A DNA stretch of 6,436 nt, taken from assembly GCA_030837305.1 (NCBI GenBank), contig JAUPKT010000251.1, positions 1-6,436 on the forward strand, written 5' to 3'. The notes under the pieces were generated by a model, which made no database searches, had not been told where the DNA came from, and saw only the letters and a list, made by a program, of their open reading frames with translations. Below, one piece after another: positions 1 to 6,308 of the stretch (position 1 is the first letter of the stretch; each line of letters starts with the position of its first letter). The stretch is from Thermodesulfobacteriota bacterium. Its GTDB lineage: Bacteria > Desulfobacterota > Desulfomonilia > Desulfomonilales > Desulfomonilaceae. Position numbers and translations under genes: made by a program.

Positions 1-1
1 G

Positions 2-388
2 TCCCTCAATGTGGATGAGAAGACCTATCCCATGGTAGGGGCTTTCCCCATCGACGTCACTCTGCACCGTCGACCACAGGGTCATGGCTACATCAAAGTC
101 GAGGTCTCTCAGGAGAATCCTTTTTATCCCATAGGAACAGTGCTCACAGGACATGAATTTCATTATTCCTCAGTGACTGTGGAAGACGAAGACATTAAAC
201 TGCGCTGCTGCTTCAAAGTGATCCGCGGTTATGGATTCGACGGGAAGCGAGACGGGATCTGTTGCTACAATTGTCTCGGGACTTATGTCCACCTGCATGC
301 CCTCGGTGCTCCTCTTTGGGCCGGGAGGTTCGTGAACAGGGCTGCTGATTTTGCGGCACGCAAGAGGTTTGCCGATGGACCCTCATGA
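2..388 (+). CDS. Cobyrinic acid a,c-diamide synthase family amidotransferase, C-terminal part (5' end outside window)
   Basis: The reading frame is open from the window edge and ends at TGA 386-388, so only the last 128 residues are present. They match the end of the glutamine amidotransferase domain of CbiA/CobB proteins: a GHEFHYS motif with the catalytic-type histidine, a following R-G-x-G-x-x-G-x-R-x-G-I stretch, and a terminal Y-V-H-L-H motif. The family uses glutamine and ATP to amidate the a and c carboxylates of cobyrinate or hydrogenobyrinate in the cytoplasm. The ATP-binding half and the nucleophilic cysteine would lie upstream. In sulfate reducers a paralogue, DsrN, follows dsrABD and is thought to amidate sirohaem; this fragment cannot separate the two. 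The tail is unusually rich in cysteine (codons at 206, 209, 260, 263 and 272). The next gene starts inside this one, so the two are probably co-transcribed. A GTG lies at 11, but the homology runs through it, so it is not the start. Confidence 0.85.
   Translation, partial: SLNVDEKTYPMVGAFPIDVTLHRRPQGHGYIKVEVSQENPFYPIGTVLTGHEFHYSSVTVEDEDIKLRCCFKVIRGYGFDGKRDGICCYNCLGTYVHLHALGAPLWAGRFVNRAADFAARKRFADGPS
362..367 (+). promoter_or_regulatory. Ribosome binding site that sets the helicase start
   Basis: AAGAGG lies 7 nt before ATG 375, inside the end of the amidotransferase gene. It favours ATG 375 over the in-frame TTG at 351, which would add eight residues and has no comparable purine run at the right distance. 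A start inside the upstream gene suggests translational coupling. Confidence 0.65.
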
Positions 389-2360
389 AGCAATTGCCTC
401 GATATTCGCGCCGGATGGGATCTTGGCAAAAAAGTCTCCCGGCTACGAGTATCGAGAGCAGCAGGCTCAGATGGCCTGGGAAGTATTTCAGGTGCTTTTC
501 AGTTCTGATGTCCTGCTGATTGAAGCACCCACCGGTACGGGCAAGACCCTGGCCTACCTGGCGGCAGTAGCACTGAGTCGAAGAAAAACTGCCGTTTCCA
601 CCGGCACCAAGAACTTACAGGAACAGCTCTTCTTCAAGGATGTTCCTTTCGTGCAGGAGCATCTCTTTCCGCAGTTGAAAGTGGTTTTGCTCAAGGGCAG
701 AGGCAATTTTGTCTGTCATTCACGGGTGAAAAAATTTATGAGCCAGATACACGTGCGGTTCACGGCCGAACCTGATCGTTTGGCTGAAATCATGGATTGG
801 TACAGAACCACTCGGAAGAAAGGACAGGGCGATCGAGCAGAGCTGGCGGAATTGCCCGAAGATGACGACATCTGGCCGGAAATATGCTCGTCAACCGAAA
901 CATGTCTTGGAAAGAAATGTCCCGATAAAGAAGAATGTTTCGTTCAACGGATGAGAGCAAGGGCTGCAGATTCAGATCTCATGATCGTGAATCATCATTT
1001 GTTATGCTCAGACTTGGCTATCAGGGAACGGGGATTTGGAGAGGTGATTCCTCGATACGAGTCCCTCATTATTGACGAGGCGCACGGGTTGGAGGATGCA
1101 GCGACCAAGCATTTCGGCGTCCAATTAAGTCTCTTCAAGATGCTGCGCCTCGTAAAGGACACGACGAGTGAGTTGAGGGGGCAAAACATTGCAGAGAAAA
1201 AATTCGGCATTCTCTTGAACGCCATGGAAAATGATGCAAGGCTACTTTTTGAATCCTTGGCGGAAAGAACCAAATCCCAGGCTGTCTCCTTGGAAGGCCT
1301 CGATCCCAGAATTCACGAAATGAGAAACTCACTGTGTACTAAGCTGGAGAGTCTCTCTGCAATGCTTCACAATCTCCCAAAAGATTCGGAGGACTTTCAC
1401 AATCTTGCCCGTAGGTGCGAGGACGCAAGCTCTGATCTCAAAATCATTCTTCGGGAAGAAAACGATGGAGATTACGCATGCTGGGCGGAAAGGCGAGAAC
1501 GTCAGGTCACCGTCCACGCTTCACCGGTTGATGTGGGACCTATTATAAAATCGCACCTCTATGGTCGGGTCGATTCTATTGTCTTTACCTCGGCTACCCT
1601 TTCCTCCAACGAAAACTTTGAATATTTCAAATCCAGACTAGGACTAGACGGCGATTCGTCGGTGAGAGAAAAGATATTACCCTCTCCGTTCGATTATTCG
1701 AGGCAAACACTGCTCTTCATCCCTTATTCCATGCCCGAGCCCAACTCACCTGAATTCGTGGATGCCATGGTTGGATTGTTGCCGAAAATACTTGATAAGA
1801 CCCGTGGAAGGGCTTTCGTCCTGTTCACCTCCTACCGAAACATGGAGGCGGTGTACCAAGAACTAAAGAGGAAGTTGCCTTTTCGACTCCTGGTGCAAGG
1901 TGCAAAGTCCAAGCACAGACTCCTGGAGGAATTTCGCTCCCATAATGGGTCGGTCTTACTCGCCACGTCTTCCTTCTGGGAAGGGGTGGATGTACAAGGA
2001 GACGCGTTGTCCTGCGTCATAATAGACCGCTTGCCTTTTGCATCACCGGGAGATCCTTTGGTGGCGGCTCGCATGAATAAGCTCAAGAAAGAAAATAAAT
2101 CTCCTTTTTACAATTTTCAGGTGCCCATGGCAGTGATCGCGCTGAAGCAGGGACTCGGGAGGCTTATCAGAACGAGAACCGACAAAGGGGTCCTCTGTAT
2201 CTTGGACCCTCGAATCTTGACAAAACCATACGGTGCGATATTCCTCCGAAGCCTTTATTCGAGCCCGTTGAAACGGGACCTGCATGAGATTGATTTGTAT
2301 TTCTCGGCCATAGAATCATGTGATGATCACGGAGAAGCACAGCGAGACCAAGATGCATGA
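375..2360 (+). CDS. dinG: DinG/XPD-family ATP-dependent DNA helicase with Fe-S cluster
   Basis: A 661-residue superfamily 2 helicase of the DinG/YoaA/XPD type, which unwinds DNA 5'-3' during repair and conflict resolution. Visible motifs are Walker A with GTGKT at residues 54-58, the DEAH box at 234-237, TSATL at 405-409, FWEGVD at 534-539 and motif VI QGLGRLIR at 592-599. Cysteines 114, 177, 182 and 188 have the long gap then C-x4-C-x5-C spacing of the four 4Fe-4S ligands of Escherichia coli DinG; Cys171 is an extra nearby cysteine. Length fits DinG/YoaA (about 640-720 residues), and there is no N-terminal exonuclease domain as in some Gram-positive DinG proteins. ATG 375 is chosen because of AAGAGG 7 nt upstream. 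The gene overlaps the preceding amidotransferase gene by 14 nt, with no obvious functional link. No LexA-type operator was seen nearby. YoaA is the main alternative name; the family call is firm. Confidence 0.93.
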   Translation: MDPHEAIASIFAPDGILAKKSPGYEYREQQAQMAWEVFQVLFSSDVLLIEAPTGTGKTLAYLAAVALSRRKTAVSTGTKNLQEQLFFKDVPFVQEHLFPQLKVVLLKGRGNFVCHSRVKKFMSQIHVRFTAEPDRLAEIMDWYRTTRKKGQGDRAELAELPEDDDIWPEICSSTETCLGKKCPDKEECFVQRMRARAADSDLMIVNHHLLCSDLAIRERGFGEVIPRYESLIIDEAHGLEDAATKHFGVQLSLFKMLRLVKDTTSELRGQNIAEKKFGILLNAMENDARLLFESLAERTKSQAVSLEGLDPRIHEMRNSLCTKLESLSAMLHNLPKDSEDFHNLARRCEDASSDLKIILREENDGDYACWAERRERQVTVHASPVDVGPIIKSHLYGRVDSIVFTSATLSSNENFEYFKSRLGLDGDSSVREKILPSPFDYSRQTLLFIPYSMPEPNSPEFVDAMVGLLPKILDKTRGRAFVLFTSYRNMEAVYQELKRKLPFRLLVQGAKSKHRLLEEFRSHNGSVLLATSSFWEGVDVQGDALSCVIIDRLPFASPGDPLVAARMNKLKKENKSPFYNFQVPMAVIALKQGLGRLIRTRTDKGVLCILDPRILTKPYGAIFLRSLYSSPLKRDLHEIDLYFSAIESCDDHGEAQRDQDA

Positions 2361-2386
2361 CTATCCAGGTTTGCATGATGCCAGGC

Positions 2387-2417
2387 TCGACGGTTCATTG
2401 TAAGTCATCGATATAGT
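2387..2417 (+). promoter_or_regulatory. Weak candidate sigma-70 promoter upstream of the lipid-transport cluster
   Basis: TATAGT at 2412-2417 matches the -10 consensus at five of six positions. TCGACG at 2387-2392 matches -35 at four of six, but the spacing is 19 nt, longer than ideal. It lies in the 115-nt gap between the helicase and the permease, where a cluster promoter would be expected. Position and partial motif match are the only support. Confidence 0.3.
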
Positions 2418-2421
2418 GTTG

Positions 2422-2441
2422 GGGTCCGTGTAACCGGATCC
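2422..2441 (+). other. Small stem-loop in the helicase-mlaE gap
   Basis: GGGTCCG (2422-2428) can pair with CGGATCC (2435-2441) around a 6-nt loop: seven pairs including one G-U. No T run follows, so it is not a standard intrinsic terminator. If the promoter at 2387-2417 is real, the stem sits at the very 5' end of the transcript, where it could affect stability. It may also be chance. Confidence 0.3.
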
Positions 2442-2459
2442 ACTGCAAATTAGCTCGCC

Positions 2460-2466
2460 GGAGAGG
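2460..2466 (+). promoter_or_regulatory. Ribosome binding site supporting the GTG start of the STAS-MlaE gene
   Basis: GGAGAGG lies 9 nt before GTG 2476. The next in-frame ATG encodes Met28, inside the first strands of the STAS domain, so it would truncate the fold. This purine run therefore decides for the GTG. Confidence 0.65.
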
Positions 2467-2475
2467 CCACTCACC

Positions 2476-3621
2476 GTGCACGATGAATCATACGAAATCC
2501 GTTTAGATAAGAAATCATTTGACGTGGTGAAGATTGGCGTTGTTGGGGCCGTCTCCATGGAGAACGCCGATAAGATACGCGCGGACTTGTTACAGATCGT
2601 GGAGAACGAGTCTTTGAGAGATGTCATACTTGACTTGGCCGAACTGAACTATTTTGACAGCTCAGGAATTACCGTATTGATGGATCTTCATGAGGCTTGT
2701 AAGAACCACAACAACGCCCTGAAGATCGTTAACATGCCCCCCAAAATGAAAATGCTTACCGGGGATCTAGACTTTCGCGCCGATGACACGGCGGGTGTGC
2801 TGAAACCGAGACCTCAACCTAACCTATTCGTCCAGGTGGGAGAGGGGGTTGAGCACCTTTCACGCACGTTCAGAGACATACTTGTATTCGTCGGCGCCGC
2901 AGTGGAGTCCTTGGCAAGGGACCTCAGAAAACCGTCACAGGTTCGCTGGGACAGCCTCCCCCGATTACTAGAACGATGTGGAACCGACGCAACGCCGATC
3001 GTTATGCTGCTGAGTTTTCTCATGGGAGGAATCATGGCATTTCAAGCAGCAATTCAATTAAGAAAATTTGGAGCAAACATTTTCGTCGCCGACCTGGTCG
3101 GACTGTCGATTGTGCTGGAAATGGGGCCCCTGCTTACGGCGTTGATTGTTGCAGGAAGGTCAGGGGCGGCTTTTGCCGCTCAGCTTGGTACAATGCGCGT
3201 AACCGAAGAAATAGATGCACTGGCTGTAATGGGAATAGATCCCATGCGATATCTCGTTTCCCCGCGTATCGTTGCCGTTGCCCTTTGTTTGCCATGTCTA
3301 ACCATCATAGCGGACATAGCCGGCATCCTGGGTGGATGTTTGGTGGCCGGATTCTCTCTTGATATCACCCCTACCGGTTACTTCAATCAACTCCATAAAG
3401 TATTGGAGGTCACTGATGTGACCAAAGGACTGACTAAGAGTTTTGTCTTCGGGATAGAAATCGCCATGATCGGATGTCTCAGAGGCTTTCAGGTTCGGGG
3501 AGGAGCCGAAAAAGTAGGCCTTGCAACCACTTCAGCAGTGGTCACTGGAATTTTTGCCATAACGGTTACCGATGCTATATTCTCAGTGCTTTATTACTAT
3601 GCACCGTCGATCTGGAAATAG
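2476..3621 (+). CDS. mlaE: STAS-MlaE fusion: lipid ABC transporter permease with N-terminal STAS domain
   Basis: A 381-residue inner-membrane permease of the MlaE family, which moves phospholipid between the inner membrane and a periplasmic MCE protein. Residues about 5-100 form a STAS domain with the D-S-S-G-I turn at 61-65, the site equivalent to the regulatory serine of anti-sigma-factor antagonists. A linker of about 40 residues follows. The MlaE domain covers about 140-381, with hydrophobic segments near 173-192, 204-226, 265-294, 322-337 and 349-376. It carries the family's most conserved cytoplasmic stretch at 228-264 (GRSGAAFAAQLG, then MRVTEEIDAL, MGIDP and YLVSPR) and the GGAEKVGLATTSAVV block near 342-356. 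In E. coli the STAS partner MlaB is a separate protein bound to MlaF, so this gene combines mlaB and mlaE. The start is GTG with a good ribosome binding site. The ATPase gene begins 2 nt after the stop, so they should be translated together. Confidence 0.93.
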   Translation: MHDESYEIRLDKKSFDVVKIGVVGAVSMENADKIRADLLQIVENESLRDVILDLAELNYFDSSGITVLMDLHEACKNHNNALKIVNMPPKMKMLTGDLDFRADDTAGVLKPRPQPNLFVQVGEGVEHLSRTFRDILVFVGAAVESLARDLRKPSQVRWDSLPRLLERCGTDATPIVMLLSFLMGGIMAFQAAIQLRKFGANIFVADLVGLSIVLEMGPLLTALIVAGRSGAAFAAQLGTMRVTEEIDALAVMGIDPMRYLVSPRIVAVALCLPCLTIIADIAGILGGCLVAGFSLDITPTGYFNQLHKVLEVTDVTKGLTKSFVFGIEIAMIGCLRGFQVRGGAEKVGLATTSAVVTGIFAITVTDAIFSVLYYYAPSIWK

Positions 3622-3623
3622 AA

Positions 3624-4448
3624 GTGAACGCCACAAACAATAAGGCCGCTGACCAAAGCTTTGCATCTGAAGGCGGGTCTCCTGAGGCCACCAGCAAGAC
3701 CAGCCCCATTATCCGTGTTCAAGACCTCACGGTACGATACGGTGAGGATACCATTTTGCAGGATGTGAGTTTCGAAGTGTTCCCTGGGGAGATCATGGCA
3801 GTACTTGGAAGATCCGGATGCGGCAAGAGTACCCTCTTCAAGGCCATGATCGGACTGATTGAGAGTACAGATGGAACCGTCTTCATAGACGGCATTATGG
3901 TTCATGCCATGTCAGACGAAGAGAACGACAAGATGCTCCGGAAAGTCGGTGTCCTATTTCAGTCCGGGGCACTCTTCACCTCCATGACTGTGGCCGAAAA
4001 TGTCGCATTCCCCTTACGGCAGTTCACGAGACTCCCAGAAAAAAATATCGGGCAGTTGGTGAAAATTAAGTTATCCCAAGTGGGACTCGCAGGCAGAGAG
4101 CACTACCTTCCTGCAGAGCTGAGTGGCGGCATGCAAAAAAGGGCCGCTTTGGCAAGGGCCATGGTGCTGGATCCCAAGATTCTGTTTTTCGATGAGCCCT
4201 CGGCTGGTCTTGACCCCGTTACCAGCGCTGAACTCGACGAGACAATCTTGAACATTACCCAAGCCCTCGGCACCACCATCATCATTATCACCCACGAGCT
4301 GGAAAGTATCTTTCACGTAGCCTCCACAGTCATTATGTTGGATGCCGAAGAGAGAGGCATCATTGCACGGGGAACACCGGACGAACTCAAGAGAAACTGT
4401 TCGGACATCAGGGTCCAACAATTTTTCCGAAGGTCATTCCACGAGTAG
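3624..4448 (+). CDS. mlaF: MlaF-type ATP-binding protein of the lipid ABC transporter
   Basis: A 274-residue cytoplasmic ABC ATPase that should power the adjacent MlaE permease. It shows Walker A GRSGCGKST at residues 62-70 (Lys68), the Q-loop glutamine at 113, the signature LSGGMQ at 166-171, Walker B ending in Asp190-Glu191 followed by PSAGLDP, and the H-loop His224. The LSGGMQKRAALARA signature and FFDEPSAGLDPVTS are typical of the MlaF/Mkl subfamily. GTG 3624 is chosen because it lies 2 nt after the permease stop and gives a normal family length. The frame is also open upstream to ATG 3474, but that would overlap the permease by about 150 nt and add unrelated sequence. The ribosome binding site is poor (GGA in the permease's last codons), so translation probably relies on coupling to the permease. 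About 30 polar residues precede the ABC fold, a low-complexity tail of no clear function. Confidence 0.93.
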   Translation: MNATNNKAADQSFASEGGSPEATSKTSPIIRVQDLTVRYGEDTILQDVSFEVFPGEIMAVLGRSGCGKSTLFKAMIGLIESTDGTVFIDGIMVHAMSDEENDKMLRKVGVLFQSGALFTSMTVAENVAFPLRQFTRLPEKNIGQLVKIKLSQVGLAGREHYLPAELSGGMQKRAALARAMVLDPKILFFDEPSAGLDPVTSAELDETILNITQALGTTIIIITHELESIFHVASTVIMLDAEERGIIARGTPDELKRNCSDIRVQQFFRRSFHE

Positions 4449-4512
4449 ACCGACGAGAGAAAGATACCTGAATAATTCATCAAATATCTGCATGTTAATC
4501 CAAGGTTTTCTT

Positions 4513-4521
4513 TGGTATAAT
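4513..4521 (+). promoter_or_regulatory. Extended -10 promoter candidate inside the cluster, before mlaD
   Basis: TGGTATAAT is a perfect TATAAT hexamer (4516-4521) preceded by the TGn extension, the strongest promoter-like element seen here. No good -35 is found 16-18 nt upstream; extended -10 promoters can work without one. The predicted RNA start, near 4528, would give a 5' leader of roughly 110 nt before mlaD. It could supply MlaD and the lipoprotein independently of the permease and ATPase. Confidence 0.5.
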
Positions 4522-4563
4522 GGACGAGAGGGATCGCAGTAATCACGGCGAGGAGAGCATTCC

Positions 4564-4608
4564 GTGTCGAGAAGGTTTGAAACTCATCATCATTGCTCAG
4601 AAAATTGA
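4564..4608 (+). CDS. Possible 14-residue leader ORF upstream of mlaD
   Basis: A GTG at 4564 opens a 14-codon frame ending at TGA 4606-4608, preceded by AGGAG at 4551-4555 with 8-nt spacing, a better ribosome binding site than several larger genes here have. The predicted peptide is MSRRFETHHHCSEN, with three consecutive histidines and a cysteine. It lies within the predicted leader of the extended -10 promoter and 32 nt before mlaD. Just downstream a weak stem can form: AAGATC (4610-4615) with GGTCTT (4622-4627) around a 6-nt loop, ending just before the mlaD ribosome binding site. A translated leader affecting mlaD expression is conceivable. A frame this short can easily arise by chance, and no known family is recognised. 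Confidence 0.22.
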   Translation: MSRRFETHHHCSEN

Positions 4609-4628
4609 GAAGATCTCCCCGGGTCTTT

Positions 4629-4633
4629 AAGGA
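4629..4633 (+). promoter_or_regulatory. mlaD ribosome binding site
   Basis: AAGGA with 7-nt spacing to ATG 4641 fixes the mlaD start. It follows directly after the weak stem at 4610-4627, so folding there could affect its access. Confidence 0.6.
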
Positions 4634-4640
4634 TTAACGC

Positions 4641-5513
4641 ATGCCGAGTCAGGTTAGAAAACTAAAAATAGGCATTTTCTTCCTCTCAGGGCTTTTCATA
4701 GCAGCTATAGGGTTGATTTGGATCGGCTCATCTCGGTACTTCCAGGAATCCAAGACAGTTGTGTCATACTTTACGGAGAGTGTTCAAGGATTGGAGTCAG
4801 ACAGCCCCGTGAAATTCCGAGGGGTCCCGGTCGGCCGCGTTAAGGCCATTCGAATGGCGCCTGACGGACGCTTGATAGAAGTGGTCATGGTACTTATCAA
4901 GAACTTTAAACTCACTGAGGACCTGGGTGTGAAAATGAACCTCCTTGGTCTCACCGGACTAAAATACATTGAGATGGACACATTTCGGCCGGATCAAGCA
5001 CCGGAGATGATAGAACTGGACTTCAAGCCGGCATACCATGTCATCGCAACCTATCCTTCCGACATCAAGGAGATAGGGAATGCTCTGGAGAAGATGTTTC
5101 AAAAAATAAATGCCCTCGACGTTGACCGCCTCTCCCATAACTTGCTCAGGATATCCGCCCGTTTAGACAAGATCTTAGCCGATCCTAAATTGGACGTGAT
5201 AGGGTCCGACGCCGCTGAGGCAATAAAGGAAATCAAGGAAGCATCGAAAAAGATCAACGAAGAAATCAGCAGAGTTCAGCTCGGAAAGAGCCTCAACAAG
5301 ACTCTTGATAAGGTGTCCGAGTTTATTCAGGAAAGCACGGACACCATTCGGAGCGCCGACAGAGCGATACGAAGGGCCGATAACAACATTAATAGACTGA
5401 GTCAGAAATTGGAGCGAAGTGCCGACAACTTGGTAGATTTTACCCGTATGATTAGGTCAAAACCGTCGAGTATCCTTTTTGGAGGTGAAGAAAAGCCACA
5501 GCCCAAGAGATAA
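4641..5513 (+). CDS. mlaD: MlaD-type MCE-domain lipid-binding protein
   Basis: A 290-residue periplasmic substrate-binding component, anchored in the inner membrane. An N-terminal membrane helix spans residues about 9-29, preceded by positive charges. One MCE domain follows at about 38-116, with the typical G-L-x-x-x-S-P-V-K-F-R-G-V-P-V-G-x-V strand at 50-67 and the LGLTGLKYIEM element at 102-112 before the next strand. Residues about 138-272 look mostly alpha-helical, with charged heptad-like stretches, ending in the KPSSILFG motif (274-281) common at the end of MCE proteins. MlaD forms hexameric rings with a central lipid pore on top of MlaE; the long helical tails could extend the pore into the periplasm. 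It is much longer than E. coli MlaD (about 180 residues) but has one MCE domain, unlike PqiB or YebT. It lies 192 nt after mlaF and 12 nt before the lipoprotein gene. Confidence 0.92.
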   Translation: MPSQVRKLKIGIFFLSGLFIAAIGLIWIGSSRYFQESKTVVSYFTESVQGLESDSPVKFRGVPVGRVKAIRMAPDGRLIEVVMVLIKNFKLTEDLGVKMNLLGLTGLKYIEMDTFRPDQAPEMIELDFKPAYHVIATYPSDIKEIGNALEKMFQKINALDVDRLSHNLLRISARLDKILADPKLDVIGSDAAEAIKEIKEASKKINEEISRVQLGKSLNKTLDKVSEFIQESTDTIRSADRAIRRADNNINRLSQKLERSADNLVDFTRMIRSKPSSILFGGEEKPQPKR

Positions 5514-5525
5514 CTTTGTAAGAAG

Positions 5526-6308
5526 ATGGATCAAAGAAGAAACCGCATCTTATGCTCATTCTTGTTTACAGCAGTGGCAGCAACTGTCCTGAGTTGGGGG
5601 TGTGTTATATCATCCCGAGATCGATCCATTTATCATGCGCTTGATTACCCAGCACCTGTATCCAGGGGAGAACGGCCTTCAGCAATAACGGAGACGTTAA
5701 TGATCTACAGGTTTCTGGTCTCTCCTGAGGTAGAGCTTGATGCCCTCGTGATCAAGTCCCTCAACGGAAAGGACCTCTCCCGGGTGCAAAGATGGCACGA
5801 AAACCCGGCAGACACGATCACCGAACTTCTTATCCGTGATTTTCAAGAAGCCAAAGTCTTTTCTAACACCGTAGATCAACTCAGTAACTTGAGGTATCGT
5901 TATGCCCTCGAAGGAATCCTGACCGAGATGGCGGGAGCTGAAAAAGATGGTAAGATTTTGGTGGTTCTTGGGCTTGAAGTCACATTAATTGATTTTGAAC
6001 CCCGTTTGGGGGGCAACAAGCAGGTCATGAACCAGCGCTATCGAATAGAAGTCCCGAGCCAGGATTCCAGCGCATCCTCAGTCATCAAGGCATTCAATCA
6101 GGCATTAAAAGAGTTCTCTGAAAAGCTCCAAAAGGACGTGGAAGGAGCCATCAGAAGCAAAAATCAGACGCCCGTTGCTCCGCCTCAGAAAGGCGGCCCC
6201 GAAAACCGTCGCTTTTCGGCCATTGGTCTAAACTCAGACCTCGGACCGCACAACGGTCTTGTCCAGGGCAACGTCTTGCTGGAGGCGCTCAAAAGGGTTG
6301 CTCTTTGA
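5526..6308 (+). CDS. ABC-type transport auxiliary lipoprotein (PqiC / ABC_trans_aux-like)
   Basis: A 260-residue predicted envelope lipoprotein that ends the lipid-transport cluster. The N-terminus has basic residues, a hydrophobic stretch (about 9-25) and Cys26 within L-S-W-G-C. That resembles a lipobox, but leucine is at -4 rather than the usual -3, so lipidation is likely, not certain. Soon after comes YHALDYP (36-42), the Y-x-L-D-Y-P start seen in auxiliary lipoproteins next to MCE transporters. Asp follows at +2 to +10 only later, so outer-membrane sorting cannot be judged. Residues 55-210 look like alternating strands and helices, matching the family in length and pattern (residues 95-112, Asn-Pro-Ala-Asp then helix to a K-V-F strand). 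The family partners PqiB- and MlaD-type proteins and may dock them to the outer membrane. The last 50 residues are polar and Pro/Gly-rich and unlike the core. The ribosome binding site is weak. The call rests mainly on context and the N-terminus. Confidence 0.78.
   Translation: MDQRRNRILCSFLFTAVAATVLSWGCVISSRDRSIYHALDYPAPVSRGERPSAITETLMIYRFLVSPEVELDALVIKSLNGKDLSRVQRWHENPADTITELLIRDFQEAKVFSNTVDQLSNLRYRYALEGILTEMAGAEKDGKILVVLGLEVTLIDFEPRLGGNKQVMNQRYRIEVPSQDSSASSVIKAFNQALKEFSEKLQKDVEGAIRSKNQTPVAPPQKGGPENRRFSAIGLNSDLGPHNGLVQGNVLLEALKRVAL

Noticed and set aside
995..1273. Reverse-strand open frame of 92 codons inside the helicase gene
   Set aside because: It lies entirely opposite a helicase with all catalytic motifs intact, shows no recognisable domain and has no operon context. 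It and the other reverse-strand frames in the window are treated as shadows.
2357..2416. 19-codon frame whose ATG overlaps the helicase stop (ATGA)
   Set aside because: The 4-nt overlap suggests coupling, but there is no ribosome binding site at the right distance, the peptide is nondescript and the frame is short enough to be chance.
2976..3362. Forward open frame of 128 codons inside the permease gene in another frame
   Set aside because: It overlaps the most conserved MlaE core, and its predicted protein is rich in Arg, Cys and Gly with no recognisable fold, typical of an out-of-frame shadow.
3474..3623. Longer mlaF start at ATG 3474
   Set aside because: The extra 50 residues overlap conserved permease sequence and resemble no ABC ATPase N-terminus. 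GTG 3624, just after the permease stop, gives a normal length.
4452..4530. Repeated GACGAGAG at 4452-4459 and 4523-4530
   Set aside because: Two copies of an 8-mer in purine-rich DNA, with no further extension or symmetry, are not enough to propose a binding site.
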